Positions 32,602-42,091 are shown, numbered from the stretch's first letter. The stretch: DNA of 47,698 nt from Nitrosomonadaceae bacterium (GCA_030646695.1 JAUSLF010000056.1:1-47698); one strand, 5' to 3'. Made by a program: numbers and translations. Notes: a model not told the origin generated them from the sequence alone.

Positions 32602-33627
32602 TCAGTAAAACTGGTCGAAATGCACCTGCGCAAAAGGCACTTTTTCCGCGAGCAGCATGCGTTGCAACGCCTGGGCCATCACCGGTGGTCCTGCGAAATA
32701 AATTTCCATCTGCGCCAAACCGGCCCCGAAGCGTTGCTGGGCAACGTCGTGCAGATAACCGACAGTCCCGGGCCAGGCCGGCTCGCCCTCTAAGGGCGCA
32801 GCGGAGATCGCCGCCTGGTAAGTCAGTCGGTCACCCCAGCCCGGCAAAGCGCGCAACATGTCTTCGCCGCACACATCGGCGGGCATCCTGCCACCGTACA
32901 AAAAGTGCAGTTTTCGTTGGGCCAGCACAGGCTCGGCCATCGCGCCCCGGGCAATGGAAATCATGGGCGCCAGGCCCGACCCACCGGCAAGGCAGAGGAT
33001 GTCACGTGGTGCATCACGGCGCAACCAGGCCATGCCATAAGGGCCATCGATCTCGATACGCTCACCGATTTTCAAAGAGTCAAACAAGACCTGGCTGCCT
33101 TGACCCTGCGGCGTGCGCCGGACCTGAAATTCCCAGCCCAGACCGTCACCCACGATGTTGCTCATGGAGTACGCACGCCCACCCATCACACCGGGCAAAT
33201 AAACCAGCGCGTATTGCCCTGGCTCAAAAGCCTGCGGCTGCTCCAGACTAAAGCTGAACTCGCTGATGTCGTGTGTGATGCGGCGACGACCTGTCAGTAC
33301 CGCCGACATGCGCTGCGGAATATGCAAAGGTGCATAACGCGGGTTCGTTAGCAATTTGACGGTGCAATCTCCCAATGCCCTGGACTGACAGCCCAGATAG
33401 CGGTTTCGCGCCCGGTCTTTGTCGGTCCAGCCCGGTGCCTGTTCCCAGGCCATCTGCACTTCGCCTTTAACAAGTTCAAACTTGCAATTGCCGCAGGACC
33501 CGACATTGCATTCGTAGGGAAACCCAAGACCAGCGCGCTGCGCCGCGCGCAGCATGGTGTCGTCAGGTGCACAGGGGAAGCAGACGTCGCCGCCTGCAAT
33601 TCGAATCAGATGGTCGGGTGCGGTCAT
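32602..33627 (-). CDS. NAD(P)H-dependent oxygenase reductase (N-terminal [2Fe-2S], FAD)
   Basis: This 341-residue class IB reductase has a plant-type ferredoxin first (CNVGSCGNCKFELVKG with a later Cys in YLGCQSRA), then the FAD motif RAYSMSN and the NAD motif AGGSGLAPMIS. Similar reductases serve benzoate, toluene and phenol oxygenases. It lies in the operon of the IclR regulator and could drive the Rieske ferredoxin at 248 and the oxygenase at 698, which are under the same type of operator but lack a reductase. The ATG at 33627 is 31 bp after the IclR stop. Confidence 0.88.
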   Translation of the reverse strand: MTAPDHLIRIAGGDVCFPCAPDDTMLRAAQRAGLGFPYECNVGSCGNCKFELVKGEVQMAWEQAPGWTDKDRARNRYLGCQSRALGDCTVKLLTNPRYAPLHIPQRMSAVLTGRRRITHDISEFSFSLEQPQAFEPGQYALVYLPGVMGGRAYSMSNIVGDGLGWEFQVRRTPQGQGSQVLFDSLKIGERIEIDGPYGMAWLRRDAPRDILCLAGGSGLAPMISIARGAMAEPVLAQRKLHFLYGGRMPADVCGEDMLRALPGWGDRLTYQAAISAAPLEGEPAWPGTVGYLHDVAQQRFGAGLAQMEIYFAGPPVMAQALQRMLLAEKVPFAQVHFDQFY

Positions 33628-33658
33628 GGTGATTGACAGGGTGAGCAATGGAAGTGAA

Positions 33659-34468
33659 TCAGCTGCGCTTGTAGCCCATGCGGGCCGAGATCGCGTCGGC
33701 GGTGGTGATGACCTGTGGAAGGAGGCGGCGCAGCTCCTTCTTGGTCAGGCGCTGGAGCGGACCGGAGAGCCCGACAGCGGCAACCACCTTGCCAGATATG
33801 TCGCGGACCGGCGCTGCAACGCCGCGCATGCCGATCTCGCTCTCCTCATCATCGATCACGTAACCGGTCTTGCGCGCCTCGTCGAGCGACCGCAGCAGCG
33901 CCTTGGGGTCGATGTTCGTATGGGGTGTGCGCGCCACCAGACCCTCATTTAGGACGGCGGTCACCTGGTCCGGTGAACCAAAGGCCAGCAGCACGCGACC
34001 CTCGCTGGTACAAAAAGCAGGCTTGCGCGCGCCGAGGTAGGACCGAGTGCCGATCGCCTGCGAACTTTCACCGTTATACAAATACACGATGGAGGTCTGG
34101 GCCAAAATTGCCAAGTGCACCGATTCCTGGGTCTGATCACGCAAAGCTCCGAGTAAGGGCAGACCCAGGTTGGAGACGTCCATGCGCCGTCGCACCAAGG
34201 TTCCCAACTCAAACAGAGAGAGTCCCAGTCGGTAACGCCCGTTCTCCGGGTTTTGCTCGAGAAAGCCTTCGGAAGCCAAGGTTACAGCAAGCCTGTGCAC
34301 CGTACTCTTGGCTAGGCTGAGACGCTTGGCAATGCTGCTGATTCCGAGTTCGGCCTCGGCCTCGGAAAAAACTTTGAGCACCAGCAGTGCGGAAGCAACC
34401 GATGACAGCCGGGTAGAAGGCACTTTCTTCTCCGGGCGGACCTCTATTTTTTGCGTATTTATCATCAT
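33659..34468 (-). CDS. IclR-family transcriptional regulator
   Basis: This 269-residue protein has an N-terminal winged helix-turn-helix (SVASALLVLKVFSEAEAELG, then SIAKRLSLAKSTVHRLAVTL and the wing with NGRYRLG) and a C-terminal GAF-like effector domain ending RRLLPQVITTADAISARMG. IclR proteins of aromatic pathways (PcaU, PobR type) bind acidic effectors. The start is an ATG pair at 34468/34465. A composite operator lies 19 bp upstream, so it probably controls its own gene and, through the five similar sites, most of the window. It heads the operon with the reductase, Pht5-like and EutA-like genes. Confidence 0.92.
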   Translation of the reverse strand: MMINTQKIEVRPEKKVPSTRLSSVASALLVLKVFSEAEAELGISSIAKRLSLAKSTVHRLAVTLASEGFLEQNPENGRYRLGLSLFELGTLVRRRMDVSNLGLPLLGALRDQTQESVHLAILAQTSIVYLYNGESSQAIGTRSYLGARKPAFCTSEGRVLLAFGSPDQVTAVLNEGLVARTPHTNIDPKALLRSLDEARKTGYVIDDEESEIGMRGVAAPVRDISGKVVAAVGLSGPLQRLTKKELRRLLPQVITTADAISARMGYKRS

Positions 34469-34487
34469 ACTTCTATTGTAGCAAATA

Positions 34488-34524
34488 TTTCTTTTATGTG
34501 GAACCACGTTCTTCTTAAAGGAAC
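34488..34524. promoter_or_regulatory. Composite IclR-type operator, site 4 (at the IclR gene)
   Basis: Boxes TTTCTTTTATGTGGAAC (34488-34504) and GTTCTTCTTAAAGGAAC (34508-34524) are separated by CAC. The centre reads GGAAC-CAC-GTTC. The position directly in front of the regulator gene fits autoregulation. Confidence 0.75.
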
Positions 34525-34739
34525 GATTAATCAGGCCGGGAAGCCATTCTCCATTCTCTTCAGCGGCTCGGTCCAAAGGCGCACCGAGGCACATCACGGG
34601 TTAGTTGCTTCGGTAGCGGCTGCGCAGCATCGACGCGCACGTAAGACCCTGCGGGATTATCGCTGCCCTGGCCACCGGCTGCGGCGCATGCCGAGCGGCG
34701 AGCACAGCCGAGCCCGACAGCGGGCGGGGGTGGACTCGC

Positions 34740-35645
34740 TCAGCTGCCGACGAGCAGCATCGTGCCCGCGAACCCCAGCAGGGCGGCTATCGCCACCCGC
34801 GCCGACAGGCGCTCTCCGAAAAACGCCAGGCTGAGCGCGATGGTGATGAATACCTCCATCGAGGTGATCAGTGCCACACGCGACATCGGGCTGACGTTGA
34901 GCGCGGCGAAATAGAAGATCTGGCCGAATGACGCGGCCACGCCGGCGACATACAGCCAAGGGTTGGCCCGGCGAAACGTGCCTTGTACGGCCAGGCGGTA
35001 GGACTCGCTGAAGCAACCGGCAACGACGAACAGCATCGCGCCGACCAGCGTGCCGACCATGGCCCCGAAGAACGGATCCGGTGTTTCCTGCAGTCCCGAC
35101 TTGCGCATGAGATAGCCCAGTGCGTAGCCCAGCGCCGATACCGGGCCGTACATATACCCCAGGTTCAGAAGTCTCCGCCATGCCCCGGCGGGGAGGGGGG
35201 CACCGGGCTGCGCGCCGCCGTGCAGCTGTGCGTGCACGAGTACCGCAAAGCTGGCCACGATCAGCAGCACCCCCCAGCCCGCCCGGCCAGAAACGGACTC
35301 GCCCAGCACAAACATGCCCAGCAGCACCGCGAAGAACGGGTTCAGTCGTTTGACCGCCGAAGCGCGCACGGCCCCCAGGTGCTGTATTGACGCGTAGAGG
35401 AACACGCGACCGATGAACGCCGTGAACACGCCAGCTGCGGCCAACCAGAGCACGCCATTGAGGGTCACCGGTGCGAAACCCTGGCGCGACCCGAGCACCA
35501 ACCACCCAAGCGCCGAGATCGCCGCCGTCAGCAGCAGCGACAGGAACGCACCGTTGTCGGCGGCCCCGCGCGGGGCGCCGCGCATGACCGCCACGTTGGA
35601 GATTGCGAAGCATAGCGCCGAGGCCAGCGCGTAGAACTCACCCAT
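34740..35645 (-). CDS. EamA/DMT-family transporter
   Basis: This 301-residue membrane protein has ten hydrophobic segments in two EamA repeats; recognisable parts are FYALASALCFAISNVAVM at the start and SMEVFITIALSLAFFGERL near the end. DMT proteins usually export metabolites or amino acids. It is the last gene of the porin operon, 21 bp after the methyltransferase gene. The 215 bp between it and the IclR operator hold no gene. The cargo is unknown. Confidence 0.85.
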   Translation of the reverse strand: MGEFYALASALCFAISNVAVMRGAPRGAADNGAFLSLLLTAAISALGWLVLGSRQGFAPVTLNGVLWLAAAGVFTAFIGRVFLYASIQHLGAVRASAVKRLNPFFAVLLGMFVLGESVSGRAGWGVLLIVASFAVLVHAQLHGGAQPGAPLPAGAWRRLLNLGYMYGPVSALGYALGYLMRKSGLQETPDPFFGAMVGTLVGAMLFVVAGCFSESYRLAVQGTFRRANPWLYVAGVAASFGQIFYFAALNVSPMSRVALITSMEVFITIALSLAFFGERLSARVAIAALLGFAGTMLLVGS

Positions 35646-35666
35646 GAGATGGAACCGGCCCCGGAG

Positions 35667-36140
35667 TCAGGAGATGCCTGGAACCCAGCGTTTGACGCGG
35701 CCCAGGTAGTCGCGGTAAGGCTCGCCAAACAATTGCAGCAGATGCGCTTCGTCGCCACGTGCACGGCGGTCGAACCACAGCACATGCGCGGCAAACACCA
35801 CCCAGGCCGACCCCGACAGCAGCAGCGCCAGGCCGACGAAAAAGATCAGATGCCCGAGGTACATCGGGTTGCGCGTCAACCGGTACGGGCCGGTCGTCAC
35901 CAGGCGCAGCGGTGGATTGGACAGGCCAGGCCCGCCACCTCCTTGCTTGGTTCGCAGCGCGCCGACCCAGCGGTACTGCGCGTAGCCCCAGGCCAGCAAC
36001 GGCAGCGCCCACAGATTCAAGCGCGGCCAGCCGCCGTCGAGCAGGGCCTGGAGTGCCAGCAGCGCCAGCGGCCAGACGACGAAAGTCCGGTTTGACGTGC
36101 TCTTGAACCAGCGCCGCAGCGAGCGGGGCGAGGCGCTCAT
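35667..36140 (-). CDS. Isoprenylcysteine carboxyl methyltransferase-family membrane protein
   Basis: This 157-residue protein has three or four membrane segments and the C-terminal motif of the ICMT/PEMT family: GPYRLTRNPMYLGHLIFFVG, then GEPYRDYLGRVKRWVPG. Bacterial members are membrane methyltransferases of mostly unknown substrate. Its ATG overlaps the stop of the MFS gene (ATGA at 36140-36137), so it is translated together with it. A methylation or demethylation role in the pathway cannot be inferred from sequence. Confidence 0.8.
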   Translation of the reverse strand: MSASPRSLRRWFKSTSNRTFVVWPLALLALQALLDGGWPRLNLWALPLLAWGYAQYRWVGALRTKQGGGGPGLSNPPLRLVTTGPYRLTRNPMYLGHLIFFVGLALLLSGSAWVVFAAHVLWFDRRARGDEAHLLQLFGEPYRDYLGRVKRWVPGIS

Positions 36141-37405
36141 GGAGCTGATGCCGGCGCCATCTCGCCTTTGGGCATCAGCAGAATAAACAGATTGGCGCAG
36201 ACGATGGTGCCGGCCAGGAAGTAGAACGTGGCGCCGAGGCCGTAGCGGTCGGCGATCAGCCCGCCGATCAGCGGTCCCACCGAAGCGCCCAACGATTGCG
36301 CACCGAACAGGATGCCAATGCTGCTGCCGCCCATGTTCTTCGGCGTCGTCTCCAGCAGCCAGGCCTGCAGCACCGGACGGAGCGCATACAGAAAAAATCC
36401 CAGCACCGCAATGAAAGCGACGAACGCTTGCGACTTGCCGGCCAGCGCCATGAACAGCAGCACGGCGGCTGTCATCGCCATGCTGGTCATCACCACGCTG
36501 CGCCGCCCGAGCCGGTCCGACAGGTGGCCGGCCACCGGCGCCGCAGCGAAGCCGGCGGCCTGCAAGGCGAACATCGAGACGCCGATCAGGAACATCGAAT
36601 AACCCATTTCGCGCGCCAGAAACAGCGGCAGGAAGGTCAGGAGCGCCATCTGCGTCATCGATCGGAAGGCCCCGCTGGTGGACAGTATCACCAGGCTGCG
36701 GTTGCGAAACAGCTGGCGCAGTTCTGTGGCGTAGTCTGCCAGCGACTGCGCAGCGGGGTCCTCGAGACTGGCCGCAGTGACCGTGCTGGCGGGCTTTTTC
36801 CGGCCAAGCTGCAGCGTGCCCAAGAAGACCAGCAGCAGCAGCGATATCAGCAGGCCCGGCACCACGTTCAGCACCACCACCTCGCGCCACGACAGCAGCG
36901 CCAGCAGCGAGCCCACGACCAGCGGCGCGATCGCATCGCCGGCATTGCCGCCCATGCCGTGCAGCGACAGCACCAGGCCCTTGCGTTCCGGGAAGCGGCG
37001 GGCCAGCGTCGGGATCGCGGTCGGGTGCCACAGGCTGTTGCCGACACCGACCATCACCACGCACAGCAGCAGCATCACATAGCTGTACGTAAAGCTCATC
37101 AGCAGGTACGGGAAGCCGACCCAGAACAGCGACACCGCCATCAGCAAGCCCTTGCGCCCGACCGTGTCGACCAGCACGCCGGCGGGCACGTTGGCCACCG
37201 CGCCGGCAAGGTACTGGCAGGTCATGATCAGCCCGATCTGGCTGAACGACAAGCCCAGCTCGTTGCCGATGATGGGCAGCAGCAAATAGAAGGTGGCCGG
37301 ATACCAATGCGTCAGCGAGTGGCCCAGAGTGATCAGCCAGACCTCGCGGAACGAGTGGCCGGGCAGCTGCTTGGTGCCGCCGGCAGCGATCAGGGTGTTG
37401 CTCAT
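36137..37405 (-). CDS. MFS transporter
   Basis: This 422-residue protein has twelve predicted membrane segments and the MFS loop 2-3 motif (GVLVDTVGRKGLLMA), repeated in the second half as GHLSDRLGRRSVVM. The start HSLTHWYPATFYLLLPIIG resembles fosmidomycin-resistance-type (Fsr) exporters. In this operon it could import the aromatic substrate or export an intermediate. It follows the third binding-protein gene by 34 bp. Confidence 0.87.
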   Translation of the reverse strand: MSNTLIAAGGTKQLPGHSFREVWLITLGHSLTHWYPATFYLLLPIIGNELGLSFSQIGLIMTCQYLAGAVANVPAGVLVDTVGRKGLLMAVSLFWVGFPYLLMSFTYSYVMLLLCVVMVGVGNSLWHPTAIPTLARRFPERKGLVLSLHGMGGNAGDAIAPLVVGSLLALLSWREVVVLNVVPGLLISLLLLVFLGTLQLGRKKPASTVTAASLEDPAAQSLADYATELRQLFRNRSLVILSTSGAFRSMTQMALLTFLPLFLAREMGYSMFLIGVSMFALQAAGFAAAPVAGHLSDRLGRRSVVMTSMAMTAAVLLFMALAGKSQAFVAFIAVLGFFLYALRPVLQAWLLETTPKNMGGSSIGILFGAQSLGASVGPLIGGLIADRYGLGATFYFLAGTIVCANLFILLMPKGEMAPASAP

Positions 37406-37439
37406 GGGGGTGCTTTCGTGGGAGTGGTGGCGTCTGGAC

Positions 37440-38474
37440 TCAGCGGCCGCCGCGGTTTACGACGGTATCGTCGAACAGCTTGGTCCACTTCTCGGCCTCG
37501 TCGAGCGAGCGGATCGGATCGGTGATCAGTATCTTCACGCCCTTCAGCGGTGATGCCACCTTGGTGTTGGTCGGCACATAATCGAGCTTGACCATGTGCT
37601 GCTGCGCGTCGGTCAGCATGTACTCGTGGAACAGCAGTGCGGCGGCAGGATGCGGCGCATGCCGTGCCACACCGATAGCATTGGACCGCGCCACAGCCGG
37701 CTCAAGGGCGAACCAGTCGACCGGTGCGCCCTTTTTCTTGGCCTGCTCGGGCATGTAGTTGTAAACCGTCAGTGCCATCGGCACTTCACCCGAGACCACC
37801 ATGTTGGTCAGCAGCGTATGGCCTTTGCGCGGCGAAATGCCGTTGCGCGCCACCAGGTCCTGGAAAAACTTCAGGCCCTTGTCACCGCCGCCGGCGATCT
37901 CGATAACCGACGCGAACCAGTCCTGGTTCTTGGCCTCGATGCCGAGCTTGCCCTTCCACTTCGGGTCCAGCAGATCCTGGTAGGTCCTGGGCAGGTCTTC
38001 CTTCTTGATCAGGTTGGTGTTGTAGGCCTGCACCCACACCGACAACAGCGTGGCGGCCCATTCCCGGTGCGGCGGTACCGAACCCGGCTGCAGGTCCCGG
38101 TACACAGGTGATATCACTGGCTGCAGCACCTTCTCGCGCGAGAGCGCTTCCATCTCGGGCGAGCCGAAGTGCACCGCATCGACTTCGTAACGTTTGGCGG
38201 CAGCCTCGGCCAGCGTGCGCTGCAGCACCTTCTCGGTGCCGGCTCGCCAGATATTCACCTTGATGCCGTACTTCATCTCGAATGGCTTGATCAGCGTTGG
38301 CAAATCTTTCTCGGCGATCGTGGTGTACAGCGTCAGCGTGCCTTCTTTCTTGGCCGCTGCGACCAACTTATCAAGACGGTCGGCACCTTGGTAGGTGGCC
38401 AGAGGGGTCTGGGCCAGAGCGACAGCACCGGCCAGCGCCATCAGCGACAGCGCGATCTTCAGCAAGGTTTTCAT
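37440..38474 (-). CDS. ABC substrate-binding protein, family 1 (third of a tandem triplet)
   Basis: This 344-residue protein has a signal peptide (MKTLLKIALSLMALAGAVALA). It keeps the shared motifs KKEGTLTLYTT, KYGIKVNIWRAGTEKVLQR, YNTNLIKKEDLPRTYQDLL, PRKGHTLLTNMVVSGE and a DEAEKWTKLFDD C-terminus. It is close to the second protein of the triplet and to the one at 15341. No permease is adjacent; the only intact one is at 9827. It begins 22 bp after the preceding gene's stop. Confidence 0.87.
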   Translation of the reverse strand: MKTLLKIALSLMALAGAVALAQTPLATYQGADRLDKLVAAAKKEGTLTLYTTIAEKDLPTLIKPFEMKYGIKVNIWRAGTEKVLQRTLAEAAAKRYEVDAVHFGSPEMEALSREKVLQPVISPVYRDLQPGSVPPHREWAATLLSVWVQAYNTNLIKKEDLPRTYQDLLDPKWKGKLGIEAKNQDWFASVIEIAGGGDKGLKFFQDLVARNGISPRKGHTLLTNMVVSGEVPMALTVYNYMPEQAKKKGAPVDWFALEPAVARSNAIGVARHAPHPAAALLFHEYMLTDAQQHMVKLDYVPTNTKVASPLKGVKILITDPIRSLDEAEKWTKLFDDTVVNRGGR

Positions 38475-38495
38475 GGTGTGGTTCCTGGGTGGCAA

Positions 38496-39560
38496 TCAGA
38501 GGCTCTTAGCCGCGAAAATTTCTTCGTAGAGCTTGGTCCATTTTGCATACTCGTCGAGCATCACTCGGGCATCGATGAAATTTAGCTGCGTCTTGTTGAA
38601 GGGAGTGTCGACCTTGGTGTTGGTCGGTACAAAATCACGCCCAGCGAGGATTTTTTGTCCTTCCTCGCTGATTTCGTAGTCGTAGAACAGAACGGCCGCA
38701 TGCGGGTTCGGTGCGGTCCGCGCCACGCCAATACCGTTGGGCCGTGCGATTGGGTTGCCGATCGAAAACCAGTCAATCGGCGCGCCCTTGTCTTTCAGCT
38801 GCTGGGCCTTGTAGTTGTAGACCGTCAGCGCAAACGGTATCTCGCCGGACACCACCAGTTGGGTCAACAAGGTGTGCCCCTTGCGTACCGACACGCCATT
38901 GGTGGCGACGATCTCCTTGAACAGTTTGGTGCCGCGCGCCTCACCCAGGTCGCTCATCACACCGGCCAGCCAGTCCTGGTCTTCCGCCTCGATGCCCAAT
39001 CGACCCTTCCAGCGCGGATGCAGCAGGTCGTCCCAGGTTTTGGGCAGCTCCTCTTTCTTCACCAGTTTGGTGTTGTAGGCCTGCACAAACACATTCAGAC
39101 GGGTGCCGACCCATTCGCCATGCGGACGAATTGCGGCCGGAATCAGGTCGCGGTGGTGCGGGGACTTGATCGCCTGAAGAACCTTCTCCCGGTGCATAGC
39201 CTCAAGTTCGGGACCGTTGGTCTCGACAATATCAACGCTGTTGCGGTTGGCGCGCGCCTCGGTAACTGCGCGTTGCAGCACCTTCTCGGAGCCAGCACGC
39301 CAGACGCTGACCTTGATGCCGTACTTCTTCTCGAACCCAGCCACCAGCGCTCCCATGTCGTCCGTCTGGGCTGAGGTGTAGATGCTGAGGTTGCCCTCTT
39401 TTTTCGCACCGTCGATCAGGCGCTGCAGGCGGTCTGCGCCTTCGTACTGGGCCAGTTCGGCCATGGTTCCGCGTGCCGCAGGCTGTGCGAAAGCAGCGCT
39501 TGGCAGCACAGCGCAGGCTAGCGACAAGGCCGACAGCCGGATGAATTGACGTTTATTCAT
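38496..39560 (-). CDS. ABC substrate-binding protein, family 1 (second of a tandem triplet)
   Basis: This 354-residue protein has a signal peptide (residues 1-25, AFA-Q cleavage; the n-region KRQFIRLSALS lacks a twin Arg). The body has the paralog motifs KKEGNLSIYTS, KYGIKVSVWRAGSEKVLQR, YNTKLVKKEELPKTWDDLL, VRKGHTLLTQLVVSGE and FVPTNTKVD. Tandem duplication explains the triplet; divergence between copies suggests different ligands. Predicted ligand class: small anion, iron chelate or aromatic acid, not resolvable here. Confidence 0.87.
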   Translation of the reverse strand: MNKRQFIRLSALSLACAVLPSAAFAQPAARGTMAELAQYEGADRLQRLIDGAKKEGNLSIYTSAQTDDMGALVAGFEKKYGIKVSVWRAGSEKVLQRAVTEARANRNSVDIVETNGPELEAMHREKVLQAIKSPHHRDLIPAAIRPHGEWVGTRLNVFVQAYNTKLVKKEELPKTWDDLLHPRWKGRLGIEAEDQDWLAGVMSDLGEARGTKLFKEIVATNGVSVRKGHTLLTQLVVSGEIPFALTVYNYKAQQLKDKGAPIDWFSIGNPIARPNGIGVARTAPNPHAAVLFYDYEISEEGQKILAGRDFVPTNTKVDTPFNKTQLNFIDARVMLDEYAKWTKLYEEIFAAKSL

Positions 39561-39623
39561 GATGGATTTCTTTTAAGACCGAAGTTGAGACAGCAGCACG
39601 TTGGTACAAGGGTGGGCGGACCG

Positions 39624-40712
39624 TTAATCGGTTTCCTTCTGGACCTTCTGTCCCTTGAGGAACAGTTCGGACCAGCGCATTTCCCATTTTTCGGCTTCGT
39701 CGAGTGTGATGACCGGGTCGATCATCTCGAACGGGAACTTGTTGAGCTGCGTGTCGACCGCCAGGCTGGACGGAACGCGGTTGCGTTTCTCCAACATCGT
39801 CTGCCCCTCCAGCGACAGCATGTAGTCGGCAAACAGCAGCGCGGCATGCGGGTTGGCCGCGTGCGGAACAACGCCAATTGCGTTGGGCCGACCGAAGGTA
39901 GGTGTCAGCGCCTTCCACTTGACCGGCGCCCCCTTCAACTTCAGGCGTTCGATGGTGTGGTTATAGATAGTCGCCGTGATCGGAATCTCGCCCGCCGCGA
40001 CCAGCTCCGCCAGCAAGGTGTGACCAGTGCGCATTTGCGGCCTGGACTCAGCCAGCTTTCGGAAGAACGCCATGCCTTTTTCCTCGCCCATCGACTTAAC
40101 AAGGGCTGCGAACCAGTCAGTGTCGCCCGACTCAATGCCGATTCTTCCGGCAAAGCGCGGGTGCAGCAGATCCTGGTAGCTGTTGGGCACTTCGTCGGGC
40201 TTGAGCAGGTTAGTGTTGTAACCAATAACGAAGAAGTTAAAACGGTCAGCCACATAATGCCGGTGCTTCGGGAACGCGGCCGCAGGCAGGTCCTGAAAGT
40301 GCGGACTGAAAAATTCGGCCAACAGCTTCTCGCGGTACAGCGCTTCCATTTCGGGGCCGTTGGTCTCGAGCACATCGCAAAGGAATCGGCCAGCCCGCGC
40401 CTCGGTCACGGCGCGTTGCAGTACCTTTTCGGAGCTTGAGCGCCACAGCAGCGTCTTGATGCCGTACTTCTTCTCAAACGCCTCGGTGATGGGCCCCGAG
40501 TCCTTGGTGTTGAGCGAGGTGTAGATGTTGACCTTACCCTCCTTTTTCGCGCCCTCGAGCAGACGCGCCTCGCGGGCGGCACCCTTGTAAAGGTAGATCT
40601 CGCGGTTGCGTGCGCTCTGGTCCTGGGCCCATGCGCCGCGTGCGGCAATGGCGGCGAGCGAGGCCGCCAGCAGCTGGCGGCGCAGCAGATCGGGATGCAA
40701 GTTGGCTTTCAT
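39624..40712 (-). CDS. ABC substrate-binding protein, family 1 (first of a tandem triplet)
   Basis: This 362-residue protein has an export signal (RRQLLAASLAAIAARGAWA, cleaved before QDQS), with RR near the start that could be read by Tat. It is the most divergent of the triplet: KKEGKVNIYTS and KYGIKTLLWRSSSEKVLQR are conserved, but the later part has MRTGHTLLAELVAAGE and a different C-terminus (KGQKVQKETD). It starts 10 bp after the porin stop, so outer-membrane entry and periplasmic capture are encoded together. Confidence 0.86.
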   Translation of the reverse strand: MKANLHPDLLRRQLLAASLAAIAARGAWAQDQSARNREIYLYKGAAREARLLEGAKKEGKVNIYTSLNTKDSGPITEAFEKKYGIKTLLWRSSSEKVLQRAVTEARAGRFLCDVLETNGPEMEALYREKLLAEFFSPHFQDLPAAAFPKHRHYVADRFNFFVIGYNTNLLKPDEVPNSYQDLLHPRFAGRIGIESGDTDWFAALVKSMGEEKGMAFFRKLAESRPQMRTGHTLLAELVAAGEIPITATIYNHTIERLKLKGAPVKWKALTPTFGRPNAIGVVPHAANPHAALLFADYMLSLEGQTMLEKRNRVPSSLAVDTQLNKFPFEMIDPVITLDEAEKWEMRWSELFLKGQKVQKETD

Positions 40713-40722
40713 CCCGCATTTC

Positions 40723-41925
40723 CTAGAAGCTGTGCGAAATTCCAAGGGCCACATGAGTTATGTTCTCTCCCGGATTTGGCTTTCCACCAAAATCGGTGTT
40801 GCTGTAGCGCGCAGACGCGCCGTTGACCAATTTTCCGGCGGCACCGAACAACATCGTTCGCTTGCTCACGATATACCCGACACCGAGCGTGACCTTGGAG
40901 CCGTCAAGGCCATCGGTCACACAAGCCGAGCCAATACGTGTGCAAGTTCCGGCGCTTGCCTTAGCGTATTGGACGGCAGTCCGCCAATCGTTATTCCACC
41001 TGTTTTCCATCCCCAGGAGGTAGGCTGTGTTCTTGTAGGACTCGAAACGGCCGCCGATCTTCGCATTCTCTTTGTAGTCCTTACGTATCACGTCGAACTC
41101 GAACTTGTGATTTTTGCTCAAGCGGTACTCCACCGTGAGCTGCGTCGCCGTGTCTTTTGAGTTTGTTATTAGATCAGTGGTGCCGTTGTTGCGCATTGCT
41201 GATGGTGCATTGTTCGATCCGCCGAACTGGTCGTAATGAATTTCGTGGGCGACAGCCACGAACCAGGGACCCTGATCGTATTTCACGCCCATCGAAAGCT
41301 GACGCGGGTTTCGCGTAGCCGTCTTGAGCTCGTCCGTCGAATACTGCACCCCGGCTTGGAAGCCGCCGAATTCAGGCGATTCGTACTGGACGGAATTGGC
41401 GCGGCGCAGGTGAAAACTCGAGGCCGAGCTGGTGCCGAAACCAGTCTTGCGCAGCACAGAACTGCTGGATAGAAAGGTGCCACTGCCGAGGCCCAATACA
41501 CCAACCGTGTCTCCATAGTTCTTGAATATGGTGTCTATAGAGCCCAACTTCACGGCACCAAAGCCCCCCTTCAGTCCGACGAAGGTGTCGCGGCTAAACA
41601 AATTACCCACCCCATCGTCCACCCCAACCGTGCCCTCCATTTGGAATATCGCCTTCAAGCCTCCGCCCAGGTCCTCTGTGCCACGGAAGCCGATTCGCGA
41701 ATTTCCCGACACCATTCCCGTGGTCTCAGTAATCCCGTTGGTACCTGTCGGTGTTGCCGCTAACGTAGCCTTGGGGGATCCTACAGCCGTGGCACCCGAG
41801 CCTTTTTCACTCAGCAAATAGGGGTAGAGCTTGCCGTAGATCTGAACGCTGCTCTGCGCCAAGGCAGCGGGCGCCACCACTGCAGAACTGATTGCGATGG
41901 CAAGTAAGGTTTTCTTAATGGTCAT
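40723..41925 (-). CDS. Gram-negative outer-membrane porin
   Basis: This 400-residue protein has a signal peptide (MTIKKTLLAIAISSAVVA to ALA-Q), the SSVQIYGKLYPYL first strand, the GNSRIGFRGTEDLGGGLKAIFQ segment of betaproteobacterial porins, and a C-terminal Phe (ALGISHSF) required for outer-membrane insertion. It should form a trimeric channel that admits the pathway substrate. The ATG at 41925 follows GGAGACACC. A composite operator lies 75 bp upstream, and the gene heads the operon with three binding proteins and three transporters or membrane enzymes. Confidence 0.93.
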   Translation of the reverse strand: MTIKKTLLAIAISSAVVAPAALAQSSVQIYGKLYPYLLSEKGSGATAVGSPKATLAATPTGTNGITETTGMVSGNSRIGFRGTEDLGGGLKAIFQMEGTVGVDDGVGNLFSRDTFVGLKGGFGAVKLGSIDTIFKNYGDTVGVLGLGSGTFLSSSSVLRKTGFGTSSASSFHLRRANSVQYESPEFGGFQAGVQYSTDELKTATRNPRQLSMGVKYDQGPWFVAVAHEIHYDQFGGSNNAPSAMRNNGTTDLITNSKDTATQLTVEYRLSKNHKFEFDVIRKDYKENAKIGGRFESYKNTAYLLGMENRWNNDWRTAVQYAKASAGTCTRIGSACVTDGLDGSKVTLGVGYIVSKRTMLFGAAGKLVNGASARYSNTDFGGKPNPGENITHVALGISHSF

Positions 41926-42000
41926 GGTGTCTCCAGTTTTTCTTGTTCGCCAAAATTTGCTCCGGGATTCGCCGGCTCCGTAACTTTGCATCCGCCCACT

Positions 42001-42037
42001 GTTCCTCTATATGGAAATATGGTTCATATGAGGGAAC
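42001..42037. promoter_or_regulatory. Composite IclR-type operator, site 5
   Basis: Boxes GTTCCTCTATATGGAAA (42001-42017) and GGTTCATATGAGGGAAC (42021-42037) are separated by TAT. The middle also forms ATATG (42009-42013) and CATAT (42025-42029). It is upstream of the porin operon. Confidence 0.72.
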
Positions 42038-42091
42038 AGTAAACATGTTAAAGCGATACTCGTTAGCCTATCAATGCGTACTTACCCGAAC

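Noticed and set aside
35667..37307. A 546-residue minus-strand frame that would fuse MFS and methyltransferase regions
   Set aside because: Its first two thirds run out of frame through the MFS gene; only the last 157 residues match a family, with their own ATG at 36140.
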